DNA from: an uncultured Candidatus Pelagibacter sp.
Lineage (GTDB): Bacteria > Pseudomonadota > Alphaproteobacteria > Pelagibacterales > Pelagibacteraceae
Direction of reading: 5' to 3'
Length of the DNA: 47,388 bases
Assembly (NCBI GenBank): GCA_905618905.1
Contig: CAJQTH010000032.1
Coordinates: 1 to 47,388, forward strand
Within the stretch, counting starts at the first letter, position 1; each line of letters starts with the position of its first letter. Positions 20,436-29,000 of this stretch are shown here, in pieces. The notes under the pieces were generated by a model. That model did no database searches, was not told the origin of the DNA, and saw only the letters and a program-made list of their open reading frames with translations. Position numbers and translations under genes: made by a program.

Positions 20436-21097
20436 TGTCATTTTTAAATTCAATTCAAAATCAGTCAAAAAAACATGAATTTCCTTTTGATCACTGGGAA
20501 TATAATAATGCTTTATCTGATGGGGCCATTGAGGAAATTATTAAAGCTGATATTCCAGATGTAAGTAAGCACAATCTTAATTATGATGGCACCAGAGCTA
20601 TTGATGGTGGTGCTGCAGAGTTTAGAGAGGGAATAGCTTCAGGCGGTGAAGCAATAAAATTTAGATGTTTTGTAACAAAAGAAAATGAAAAACAATTTCC
20701 AAACTTAGTAAAATTTATTAAAGAACTTCAATCCAAAGAAGTTTATGAAACTATCTCAAAAATGATCAATAGAGATTTATCAAACTCACATGTTAGAGTT
20801 GAAGTTATTTGTGATCGTGAGGGTTTTTGGTTAAAACCTCATTGTGATATTAAAGAAAAACTAATGTCAGGGTTAATTTTTATAAATAATACTAACGAGT
20901 CAGAGGAGCTTGGAACAGATTTTTATAATGAAAAATTAGAAAAAGTTAAAACAGTTCCTTACAAAAATAACTATGGATATATGTTTACTAGTGGTCCAAA
21001 TACTTGGCATGGTATGGAAAAGAAGAAAATAGTTAAAGAAAGACGATGTATTCAGGTTAACTATGTTACCTTTGAAACAGATTGGAAAGTTCTGTAA
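20435..21097 (+). CDS. 2-oxoglutarate/Fe(II)-dependent oxygenase-like protein
   Basis: The 220-aa protein has a double-stranded beta-helix metal site of the form H-x-D...H: His136 and Asp138 in LKPHCDIK, then His192 in NTWHGM, with a downstream arginine (203 or 204) in position to bind 2-oxoglutarate. Substrate is unknown. Coupling to the ELM1-like gene (1-bp overlap) suggests a shared, possibly cell-envelope or sugar-related process, but that is inference. It ends 130 bp before pilT, and the intergenic stretch carries the shared 13-bp motif. Confidence 0.75.
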   Translation: MSFLNSIQNQSKKHEFPFDHWEYNNALSDGAIEEIIKADIPDVSKHNLNYDGTRAIDGGAAEFREGIASGGEAIKFRCFVTKENEKQFPNLVKFIKELQSKEVYETISKMINRDLSNSHVRVEVICDREGFWLKPHCDIKEKLMSGLIFINNTNESEELGTDFYNEKLEKVKTVPYKNNYGYMFTSGPNTWHGMEKKKIVKERRCIQVNYVTFETDWKVL

Positions 21098-21160
21098 TTA
21101 ATTAAAGTTTTTTACTAGTACCTATTTTAAGTATGTCAGCACCTATAAATATAAAAAATA

Positions 21161-21173
21161 ACTCGTTTTGGGC
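21161..21173 (+). promoter_or_regulatory. Shared 13-bp motif upstream of pilT
   Basis: ACTCGTTTTGGGC, copy 1 of a motif (RCYCRYTTTGRGS) found upstream of five transcription-unit starts in this window. It ends 54 bp before the pilT start. Invariant positions across copies are C2, C4, TTT7-9, G10 and G12. It may be a regulator site or part of a promoter. Confidence 0.5.
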
Positions 21174-21227
21174 ATACAAAACTAAGTAAACATTGTTTCT
21201 ATTAATATTTGTATATAGAAATTTAAG

Positions 21228-22241
21228 ATGTTTGAAAAATTAGAGGAATTAGCAAAAAATAATAAAAAAATTTCAGATTTTCATATTAGAAGTGGTTGGC
21301 CATTAGCATTTAGACAAACTGGAGAAATACATAAAATTCCAGAAGTAGTTGTCAAAGAACAAGATCTGCAAGATTTGTTATCTACTAATTGTAATGAAAC
21401 TGAAATGAATAAGTTTAGTGAAACTCATGAGTTAGATTCATCAGTTACATTAAGCGGGTTAAGATTTAGAGCTAATTTTTACAAAACTATTCAAGGAACA
21501 GCTGCTGTATTAAGAAGAGTAGAGAGTGTAATTCCTGAAATGGATCAATTTGATTTACCACAAGTTCTTTACGATATTGTAGACATGCATAAAGGGCTAG
21601 TTTTAATAACTGGACCTACAGGTTCTGGTAAGTCAACAACACTTGCGGCTATTATAAATGAAATTAATAAGACCAAAACTGCAAATATTATTACAGTTGA
21701 AGATCCAGTTGAATTTATTCATAAAGATTTAAAAAGTATCGTGTCTCATAGAGAAGTAGGTAAACAAACTAAAACATTTTCTAGTGCATTAAAAGCAGCA
21801 CTCAGAGAAGATCCAGATGTAATTCTAGTTGGGGAGATGAGAGACTTGGAAACTGTTTCTCTTGCACTGACTGCTGCTGAAACAGGACACTTAGTTTTTG
21901 GAACGCTTCACACTAGTGGTGCTCCAAATACAATAAATAGAATTATCGATGTTTTTCCACCTGAGCAACAAGCTCAAATAAGAGCACAGATATCTTCTTC
22001 TTTAAAGATGGTGGTTACTCAAAGACTTCTTAAAACTAAAGATGGTCAAGGCCGTTGTGCAGCGTTTGAAGTAATGAAGTGCACACCTCCAATTCAAAAC
22101 TTAATTAGAGAAGCTAAAATTCATCAAATACCTAGCATTATGCAAACTTCTGTGAGAGATGGTATGATCACTATGACCAAATCATTAGAAGAATTAGTTA
22201 AGGCAGGTAAGATAGATGCGAGTGCAGGACGAGAAGATTAA
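21228..22241 (+). CDS. pilT: PilT-type twitching/retraction ATPase
   Basis: PilT is the hexameric cytoplasmic ATPase that depolymerises type IV pili and drives retraction and DNA uptake. The 337-aa protein has an N-terminal PAS-like domain, Walker A GPTGSGKST (residues 129-137), an Asp box (VEDPVEF), Walker B VILVGEMRD (198-206), and a His box GTLHTSG. Length matches the family (about 344 aa). The PilB-type C-terminal zinc cysteines are absent, which separates it from the extension ATPase at 39,555. It starts the minor pilin operon and overlaps the next gene by 26 bp. Confidence 0.93.
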   Translation: MFEKLEELAKNNKKISDFHIRSGWPLAFRQTGEIHKIPEVVVKEQDLQDLLSTNCNETEMNKFSETHELDSSVTLSGLRFRANFYKTIQGTAAVLRRVESVIPEMDQFDLPQVLYDIVDMHKGLVLITGPTGSGKSTTLAAIINEINKTKTANIITVEDPVEFIHKDLKSIVSHREVGKQTKTFSSALKAALREDPDVILVGEMRDLETVSLALTAAETGHLVFGTLHTSGAPNTINRIIDVFPPEQQAQIRAQISSSLKMVVTQRLLKTKDGQGRCAAFEVMKCTPPIQNLIREAKIHQIPSIMQTSVRDGMITMTKSLEELVKAGKIDASAGRED

Positions 22242-22968
22242 AGGATTTAACGTCCTTGAATTAATTATTGTCATTGCGATTATTGGCGTCCTCTCCGCTG
22301 TTGCATATCCAAATTTTTCAGATTGGCAAAAAGATAGGGAAACTAGAAGTGATGTAGTTGAAATAAAATCTTTAATCGAGGGAATAAACGCACAAGTTCA
22401 AAGAGGTCAATATGCGTTTGTCCAAGTAGATGTGGAAGAAGGTAAATTATTAACTGGAGATGATGGGTTAATTGTAACTTCAAAAGGAATGAAACCAAAA
22501 ACACTTGCTACACTTCTTAATGATGGAGGAAGTACCTGGTGGGTAGAACCAAATGGACGATGTCACATTGTTGATGAAACTGATGGTGAAGAAGCATACT
22601 GGGATGAAGATCCAGACCCAAATAGAGATCAAACACTTGATTTAGATAAAATAGAAGTAAGACAGATTGATTTAGACAATGTTGCAACTACATGGGTTGG
22701 TAAAATAGGAGCAGTTTGTTTTGGTAAGAATGATCAATGGTATAGTGGTAACGGTGAATTGGTTTCATCATCAGGGGATGATGTCATTGTAGATAGTTAT
22801 TTATTTATTTGTAATAGATCTAGAACAAGATCGCAGTGTGATATAGATAACAGTACAGGTGAACCGACAACAGAACATGATTATTTATATGTTATAGAGT
22901 GGTCAAGATTTGGAAATATTAAACTTGAGAAATGGAATAAAAGAGATTTAGAATGGATTGAGCAATAA
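22216..22968 (+). CDS. Type IV minor prepilin-like protein (FimT/GspH or PilE-like)
   Basis: The 250-aa protein has a short basic leader ending in KG followed by FNVLELI, so prepilin peptidase should cut after Gly10 and leave a mature N-terminal Phe with Glu at position 5. A hydrophobic helix (to about residue 32) follows, then an unusually long acidic globular domain with DPDPNRDQ and four cysteines (Cys106, 167, 198, 207). It is larger than a normal FimT. It overlaps pilT by 26 bp and is the first of four consecutive minor pilins, the layout of fimT/pilV/pilW/pilX/pilY1 clusters that build the pilus tip. Confidence 0.82.
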   Translation: MRVQDEKIKGFNVLELIIVIAIIGVLSAVAYPNFSDWQKDRETRSDVVEIKSLIEGINAQVQRGQYAFVQVDVEEGKLLTGDDGLIVTSKGMKPKTLATLLNDGGSTWWVEPNGRCHIVDETDGEEAYWDEDPDPNRDQTLDLDKIEVRQIDLDNVATTWVGKIGAVCFGKNDQWYSGNGELVSSSGDDVIVDSYLFICNRSRTRSQCDIDNSTGEPTTEHDYLYVIEWSRFGNIKLEKWNKRDLEWIEQ

Positions 22969-22969
22969 T

Positions 22970-23710
22970 ATGAAAAAAAATAAATCTAAAATTTCTGGTT
23001 TATCCATATTAGAAGCATTGGTATCAACCGCTATTGTTGGAATTGGTTTTATAGCAATTCTGCAAATGACGAATTTTTCAGTACAATCTATTGATAATTC
23101 TGGAGACAGAACAAAAGCAAACTATTTAGCCGAAATGATAGCTGAAGATGTGATTGGCAGCAAAAACACTTTGTACGGTACCAATTCTGATAATGAAAAT
23201 ATTGTATTTAATAATGATGGCTCAATGTCATTTGCAGATGGAAGTGATGCGAGTGATTTAAAAAAATTTTCAGAATATCTAAATACTAATGGTTGGAGCG
23301 CAGCTTTGAAGTGTGGAAATTCACCGACAGGTTCAGGTAACACTAATACTGAAGGTTCAGGTAACACTAATACTGAAGGTTCAGGTAACACTAATACTGA
23401 CAATATTTATCAAAATCAAAATAATGATGCCCCAAGGAACAAAGAAGCAAAATGGGACATGATATTTGAGGAAAATAGATTTTTGAAATGTAAAAGCAAT
23501 AATGAAACTAAAAAACTAGAAACATTTAAAGTATGCAGATGGGATTGCACATTAAAAAATGATTTTGTTTTTGATGACCCAATTTATATTAGTAGAGTTG
23601 AGATGCTTTTGAATAATGGAAAAAAAAAGAAACATTTATATTTTCAATCAGATTACAATATAAAAACAACTGACACTGATTCAGGTGGTGATGACGGTGA
23701 AGGTGGTTAA
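22970..23710 (+). CDS. pilV: PilV-like minor prepilin
   Basis: From the ATG at 22970 this is a 246-aa prepilin. The leader ends KISG, the mature protein would start LSILEALVS with Glu at position 5, and the hydrophobic helix follows. In the P. aeruginosa order it occupies the pilV position between a FimT-like gene and pilW. A perfect in-frame 24-bp tandem repeat at 23330-23401 inserts three GSGNTNTE/D units in the globular part. A TTG at 22958 could extend the start, but ATG directly after the previous stop fits better. Confidence 0.8.
   Translation: MKKNKSKISGLSILEALVSTAIVGIGFIAILQMTNFSVQSIDNSGDRTKANYLAEMIAEDVIGSKNTLYGTNSDNENIVFNNDGSMSFADGSDASDLKKFSEYLNTNGWSAALKCGNSPTGSGNTNTEGSGNTNTEGSGNTNTDNIYQNQNNDAPRNKEAKWDMIFEENRFLKCKSNNETKKLETFKVCRWDCTLKNDFVFDDPIYISRVEMLLNNGKKKKHLYFQSDYNIKTTDTDSGGDDGEGG
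23330..23401 (+). repeat. 24-bp tandem repeat, three copies, inside pilV-like gene
   Basis: Copies at 23330-23353, 23354-23377 and 23378-23401. The first two are identical and the third differs only in its last base. Each encodes GSGNTNTE (third: GSGNTNTD), so copy number changes keep the reading frame. Confidence 0.95.
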
Positions 23711-23711
23711 A

Positions 23712-24647
23712 ATGAAAAAAAGATATTTAAAAAGTATAGCAGGGCTTACTTTGGTTGAAATTTTAATTGGAATTGTTGTTTCATCACTGATGATGGCCGC
23801 CATGTACTCAACTTACTCAATTGTTAATAATAGTTACAGTCAAGTTGTTGATAAAGCAAAGATCAGTAGATCATCAAGAGATTTGGTAGAGTTGTTAATT
23901 CGAGATATTAGAATGTCAGGATTTAAATATTATCTTGGAACAAATGAATTGGGTTATCCTGAGCAAAGTTACTTAGAATTTGTTGGGGGTTCTTCAATCA
24001 AAGAAAGTCATGATCCCATAGTTATTGTAGCAAGTGAACTAGGTCACAATATTGATGGCACTGATTTAAAAGTTACTAAAAATGATCCTGAAAGCGATTT
24101 GTGTTGTGATAAAATTCATATTGTCTTCGAAGATTTTAATCAAAACGACAAACGTCAACCCTATAAAAAATATAAATTAACCTATTATGCCTCACCCACT
24201 CAAGATGCAGATGGCACCAATAAAAGATATGCCGTTTATAAATCTAAGATTAGCTGGAGACAAAAAAGAGATTCAGATACTGCTTCGTGGCCAACAGATG
24301 GAGAATGGGTTAGTGATTGTACGGAATGTTACCACGAACAACTAGTTAAAGATTATGTTGAAGATATGGAGTTCATAGCTCTTGATCGAGAGGGAAGAAA
24401 ACTTTCACCTGATCCTAGTCCATCTAATATTAGCGCCAGACAAAATTTATATAAGGTAAGATCTGTAGATATTAGATTAGCATTTAGATCTGAAAATGAA
24501 TTTTTTAGATTTGAAGCAAGAGAAGGTAAAGAAAGGCAGTTAAGTGGATTTTCAAGAGCAATTAGAAAATATTCAGATAGGTATTTAAGGGATAGCGTAG
24601 TTGTTACAGTTTATACAAGAAATATTATTGATGATGGAATTTTTTAA
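23712..24647 (+). CDS. pilW: PilW-like minor prepilin
   Basis: From the ATG at 23712 (two bases after the pilV stop) the protein has 311 aa. A basic leader ends in IAG and the mature sequence LTLVEILIGIVVSSLMM starts with the class IV pilin helix, Glu at +5. The remaining sequence, with RDIRMSGFKYYLG early in the globular domain, looks like the PilW family, which has a conserved RxxxFQ/DIRxAG-type segment. A GTG at 23685 would add nine residues that overlap pilV and is less likely. The stop overlaps the next start by one base. Confidence 0.82.
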   Translation: MKKRYLKSIAGLTLVEILIGIVVSSLMMAAMYSTYSIVNNSYSQVVDKAKISRSSRDLVELLIRDIRMSGFKYYLGTNELGYPEQSYLEFVGGSSIKESHDPIVIVASELGHNIDGTDLKVTKNDPESDLCCDKIHIVFEDFNQNDKRQPYKKYKLTYYASPTQDADGTNKRYAVYKSKISWRQKRDSDTASWPTDGEWVSDCTECYHEQLVKDYVEDMEFIALDREGRKLSPDPSPSNISARQNLYKVRSVDIRLAFRSENEFFRFEAREGKERQLSGFSRAIRKYSDRYLRDSVVVTVYTRNIIDDGIF

Positions 24648-25456
24648 TGAATAAAAATAATCAAAAAGGCTTTACTCTTATTTTATCACTTGTACTTTTA
24701 TTAGTGATGTCTCTTATGGGTGGGAGCTTGATTGTTATTGCTTCTAGCGACCATCAAAGCAATAATACTAGCGATGAATATCAACAAACATTTTATGTGG
24801 CGGAACATGCTTTAATTGAAGCTGAGAAATATGTCATTAATCAAATGATTGGTCCTTGGAAAAACGCTGAAGGAAAAGATGCATACGATAATTATGTTAA
24901 TAAATTACAATCTTTAGCAACCAATAATGAGTTTGCAAGGCAGACAGATGCGAGCACTCCTTGGCCAAAAGGCAGAGGTATACCGACAAATATTACTGAA
25001 ATTACTGAAGTAGCTGGAATCGTTGACGCTGATTCATTCATAATAGATGATGGTGCTGGTGGTACAAATAGAAAAACTGCTGCCACACCTTGCTCTAATA
25101 GTTTTAGAAACCTACTTAAAGACGGAGATGGCAATACATTAGTTGCTGCTCATCAAACTCTTTGGAATTTTGGAGAATTAATTAAACCGATATTAAAAGC
25201 TGAGGGTGCTAGTGAAAAAGAAAAAGAACATATGAAAAGATATAGATGGGAATTTTTTGTAATCAATGTTGGAAGATCAACGTTTAAGGGAGCCGGCTCT
25301 AGTTTAAAAAAAACATCAACTAATGCTCAACAACAGGGGAATGCATATAAATTGTATGGGTGTGGATTTTTAATGCCAAAAGGAGCAGCACTTACGGATA
25401 TAGATGATCCTGAAATCTTAATACCTCTAGAAACATTAGTTATATTATCAGGTTAA
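24647..25456 (+). CDS. pilX: PilX-like minor pilin
   Basis: The 269-aa protein has a KG cleavage site followed by FTLILSLVLLLVMSLMG, with no glutamate at mature position 5. That deviation is usual for PilX/GspK-type tip subunits, which cap the pilus instead of extending it. The segment TFYVAEHALIEAEKYV that follows is the conserved PilX N-terminal domain. Position between pilW and pilY1 supports the call. It starts by overlapping the pilW stop by one base. Confidence 0.82.
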   Translation: MNKNNQKGFTLILSLVLLLVMSLMGGSLIVIASSDHQSNNTSDEYQQTFYVAEHALIEAEKYVINQMIGPWKNAEGKDAYDNYVNKLQSLATNNEFARQTDASTPWPKGRGIPTNITEITEVAGIVDADSFIIDDGAGGTNRKTAATPCSNSFRNLLKDGDGNTLVAAHQTLWNFGELIKPILKAEGASEKEKEHMKRYRWEFFVINVGRSTFKGAGSSLKKTSTNAQQQGNAYKLYGCGFLMPKGAALTDIDDPEILIPLETLVILSG

Positions 25457-25524
25457 GACCTAAAATGGGGATAAAGTAAAATATTTAGATTTATTAATAC
25501 TCTCAATTTGTTAAAAAATTAAAC

Positions 25525-26049
25525 ATGAACTCTGTACTCAAAATAAGTTTAACATTATTATTACTAAATCTCAGTGCACCAAACGTTAGTGTTGCATGTG
25601 AATTTTTAAAAGAAGAGATTGGTACTCCAATTTTAAATATTATCGAAAAATATGATTATCTTGATGATCCCACTTATGAGGGTAGCGAGTCTTTTACCTT
25701 AGTTAAAGAATATGACAGCCTAAGCTTATGTGAGAACTCTGAATTAGAAAATACTTTGATAAAAGTATTTGTTAAAGAAGGCAAAATTATTGGAACTGAA
25801 ATTGAAGGTGTATATGGTGAAGCTAAAAATGGTAAGATTTTAGATTTTGCCAAAATTTATTTAGGCTATTCAACTGAGGAAGAAATTGATGAAAAATGGA
25901 CTGGAGGCACAACTTTATCATCTTTTGGTGAGAATGTAGTTTATGGGCGAGTTGAATTTATAGATGGAAATTATGAAACCTTAACCATCACTAAACCTGA
26001 GTTTAAGGAATTTTTGTTTGGACCCAATGTGCAAGAAATTATGATGTAG
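25525..26049 (+). CDS. Secreted protein of unknown function in the pilY1 operon
   Basis: I do not recognise a family. The 174-aa protein starts with a signal peptide (about residues 1-24), followed directly by Cys25; the sequence before it (SVA) is a weak lipobox, so either signal peptidase I or lipoprotein processing is possible. A second cysteine, Cys68, could form a disulfide with Cys25 if it is not lipidated. The mature part is acidic and predicted beta-rich. It lies between pilX (68-bp gap) and pilY1 (16-bp gap), so a role in tip assembly or as a PilY1 partner is the obvious hypothesis. I see no homology to PilE or PilV. Confidence 0.7.
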   Translation: MNSVLKISLTLLLLNLSAPNVSVACEFLKEEIGTPILNIIEKYDYLDDPTYEGSESFTLVKEYDSLSLCENSELENTLIKVFVKEGKIIGTEIEGVYGEAKNGKILDFAKIYLGYSTEEEIDEKWTGGTTLSSFGENVVYGRVEFIDGNYETLTITKPEFKEFLFGPNVQEIMM

Positions 26050-26065
26050 TAGAAAATTTTTATTT

Positions 26066-29000
26066 ATGAAAAAATTATATAAAATATTAGGTTTGTTGAT
26101 TTTAATTTTAAACTTTAATCAATTTACAAATGCAAAACCATTACCCCCAGGCTCTGGAACGGGTGATGTGCCAGCTAATATTTTAATTTTATTAGATAGC
26201 TCTGCTAGTATGACTGCTAGAATTGGAGATGGTTTTCCCACCCTCACTTCAGTAGCTATTGATTGGAATGGCAATAGAGTTTTTACGAATGCTTCTAAGG
26301 ATCAGGGAGGATTATATACGGTTAATTCTTCAGGAGAGAAAATTAACTTTTCAGGGACAAAAGATAATGGAGATACTTATGAAAAATCTGTATGGTGGCC
26401 TAATGATGGTACGGACCGGTCTTGTGACAATAATTTAAATCACAGAGGCACAGGAACCAATTATAGGATTTCTGGTGCTAGACATTTACATGGAGTACGT
26501 TATGTAACTGGAGTTACTGTTGATGGAACCGATATTAGTAATGAAAATCTTTTATTCATAGGTCAGTATCAGCCAAAAAATGCTAATACTGCTATTATTG
26601 CTGTCGACGAACAATATAGATGCAGACTTGCTATAGATATAAGTGGTGCCACCAATAAAAATCAAATCAGGGGTTTTGACATTAGTAGTAATGCTGACGG
26701 AGACATTATAGTAGCAGTCTATGGTAGAGATCATAAAAATGCTTACCAACAAACTTGTAATTTAAATGATGGAAAATGCGCAAAAGTAAAAGGTACGGGT
26801 AAAAATAAAACCAATCAATATGGAAGATTATACGACGGAACAAATTTAAGGTTAAATAGCGACTCAACTGTAATGTATGTTTCTGATGATAACCATGTAT
26901 TTGGTTATGCAACAAAGCTAGTTGATGGAGTCCGAGTAATTCACCACAACGTTGCTGCTTTCAGGTTTTGCAAAGGAAGTTCCGGTGCTACCGGAACCGG
27001 AGTAAGGGATATTACGCAGTTTGATATATCGAGTAGCGATGATGATGTAATGTATGTTGCGGGTAGAAACGATACAGTTCAAAGGGTTGAATGGACTTCA
27101 GATAAAGCTTGTGCAGCAACAGTCACTGCAGGAACCGCTAACTCAGGTTCAAACCGTGCTGAAACTGCAGGAAATTTAGATGCTGCAGATATTAGAATAA
27201 CAAATGTTATAAACGCCCTAAATATACAAGGTGGAAGAATTATATTTAGCCACGATGGTCATGTTGATGAATTAACTGAAAACCTTTTTACTGCAGCTAG
27301 AAAAGATGATGCCTGGCAAATTGCATATGGGGGATCGCTGGACTCAAGAATGGATGGGGCCAAAAAAGCGATTATTGCAGTTTTGTCTGATAGTAGCTTA
27401 ACCAGTGGTGCAAATTTTGGTTTTGGTCATTGGAATTCTGGTGAAAGAGGCAAATCCAAGAACGCGGAACCTGGGGGTGGAGGCTGGTGTTTTGGAAATA
27501 GAAATGAGTGTCAATATTATGGAGGTTGGAGTGGAGTCCATCCTGCAGGTAAAAGTATTGATTGTTCAGTTAATTCTTGTTTAAATGTTGGGATTAGTCC
27601 TGAGGGAGCTAGTAAAGCTATAAATGTAGTTAAATCTATAGGGACAAGCTTTGGAACAGACTCTGAAGCTTTTTCTCAAATTGCTCATGATTATTTTTTC
27701 GGGCCTGTATCTCCTCACGATCCAGAATCTGATTGTCAGTTGAATTATGTAATTGTTATTGGTGATGGTATGATGACTGGTACAGGGACAGCTTCAGATG
27801 ATAATAAGGGAAGGACTGCGGATAGACTTACAAGATTAAGAACTGATTTAGGTGTCAAAAGTTTAATGGTTGCTTATGGACCTGGCATAAAGGCAGCTGG
27901 AATGACACAATTTGATGAATTAGCTGTAGTTGGTTCATGCGATGCTGCTGGAGGTCAAGACTGTGAGGCCACAATTGTAGCCAAAACTCCTTTAGAACTA
28001 CAAACAACACTTGCACAAAAAATTAGACAAATCTTAGCTGAACGTTTGGCATTTACTGCTCCATCAATTACAGCAACTATTCAACAAGGAGGCTCATTGT
28101 ATCAAGCACAATTTGCTTATGAACAATATGGTGAATGGCAGGGAACTATCTTAAGAAAAACATTGAAGTCAGATGGAACAGTTGAGCATGATGAAAACAG
28201 TCCAGGAAATTGGGATGCAGCAAAACGTGTAAAATTACAATCAGCTGGAGGAACGGCTGATCCTGGTACTGCCGATGGTAGAAATATATGGACAGCAATT
28301 GGAAATAGCGATGCAAACTATATTGGAAATTGGGACAATGTTAATGAAACAAACGCACCACTTTTAGAACCTGGGATGGAAAAGTTGGGTTATCAGATTA
28401 ATAATTATTATACTTCAAGCTCAACATGTGCAGGAAATGATACAACAACAGAGGAACGTAATGGTATTTTGCGCTTTTTAGCTGGCCAAGATTTTTTTGA
28501 TTATGATGGGGATTGTATCACTACTGAGTTAAGAGATCATGTACTTGGTGACATATATCATTCTCAGTTAATTGAAATCGGCGCACCAGACGGCAATTTA
28601 AAATTTACTGATAACAACCAAGAAGCTTATTTTAGAGCAACAAACAATTATCAAGCTTTTAAAAATTCATATGCAACTAGAAGAGATGTTTTATATGCAG
28701 GTTCAAATAGTGGATTGCTTCATGCATTTAATGCCCAAACGGGAGACGAAGAATGGGCATTTCTTCCACCACTATTAATGGGAAAATTACCTACAATGAT
28801 TAACAATAACCTTGATGGAAAAGTTGATGGATCTAAAGGGGGTAGTAATGCAATATTTGGAGTAGATGGCTCTCCAGTTGTTCATGATGTATTTATGAAA
28901 GGCTTAACTCGTGAGGGTAATGTTGAAGGAACAAAAAGTTGGCATAGTATATTAATTGTTCCGTTTGGAAGAGGTGGAGCAGGTTTTTCAGTATTAGATG

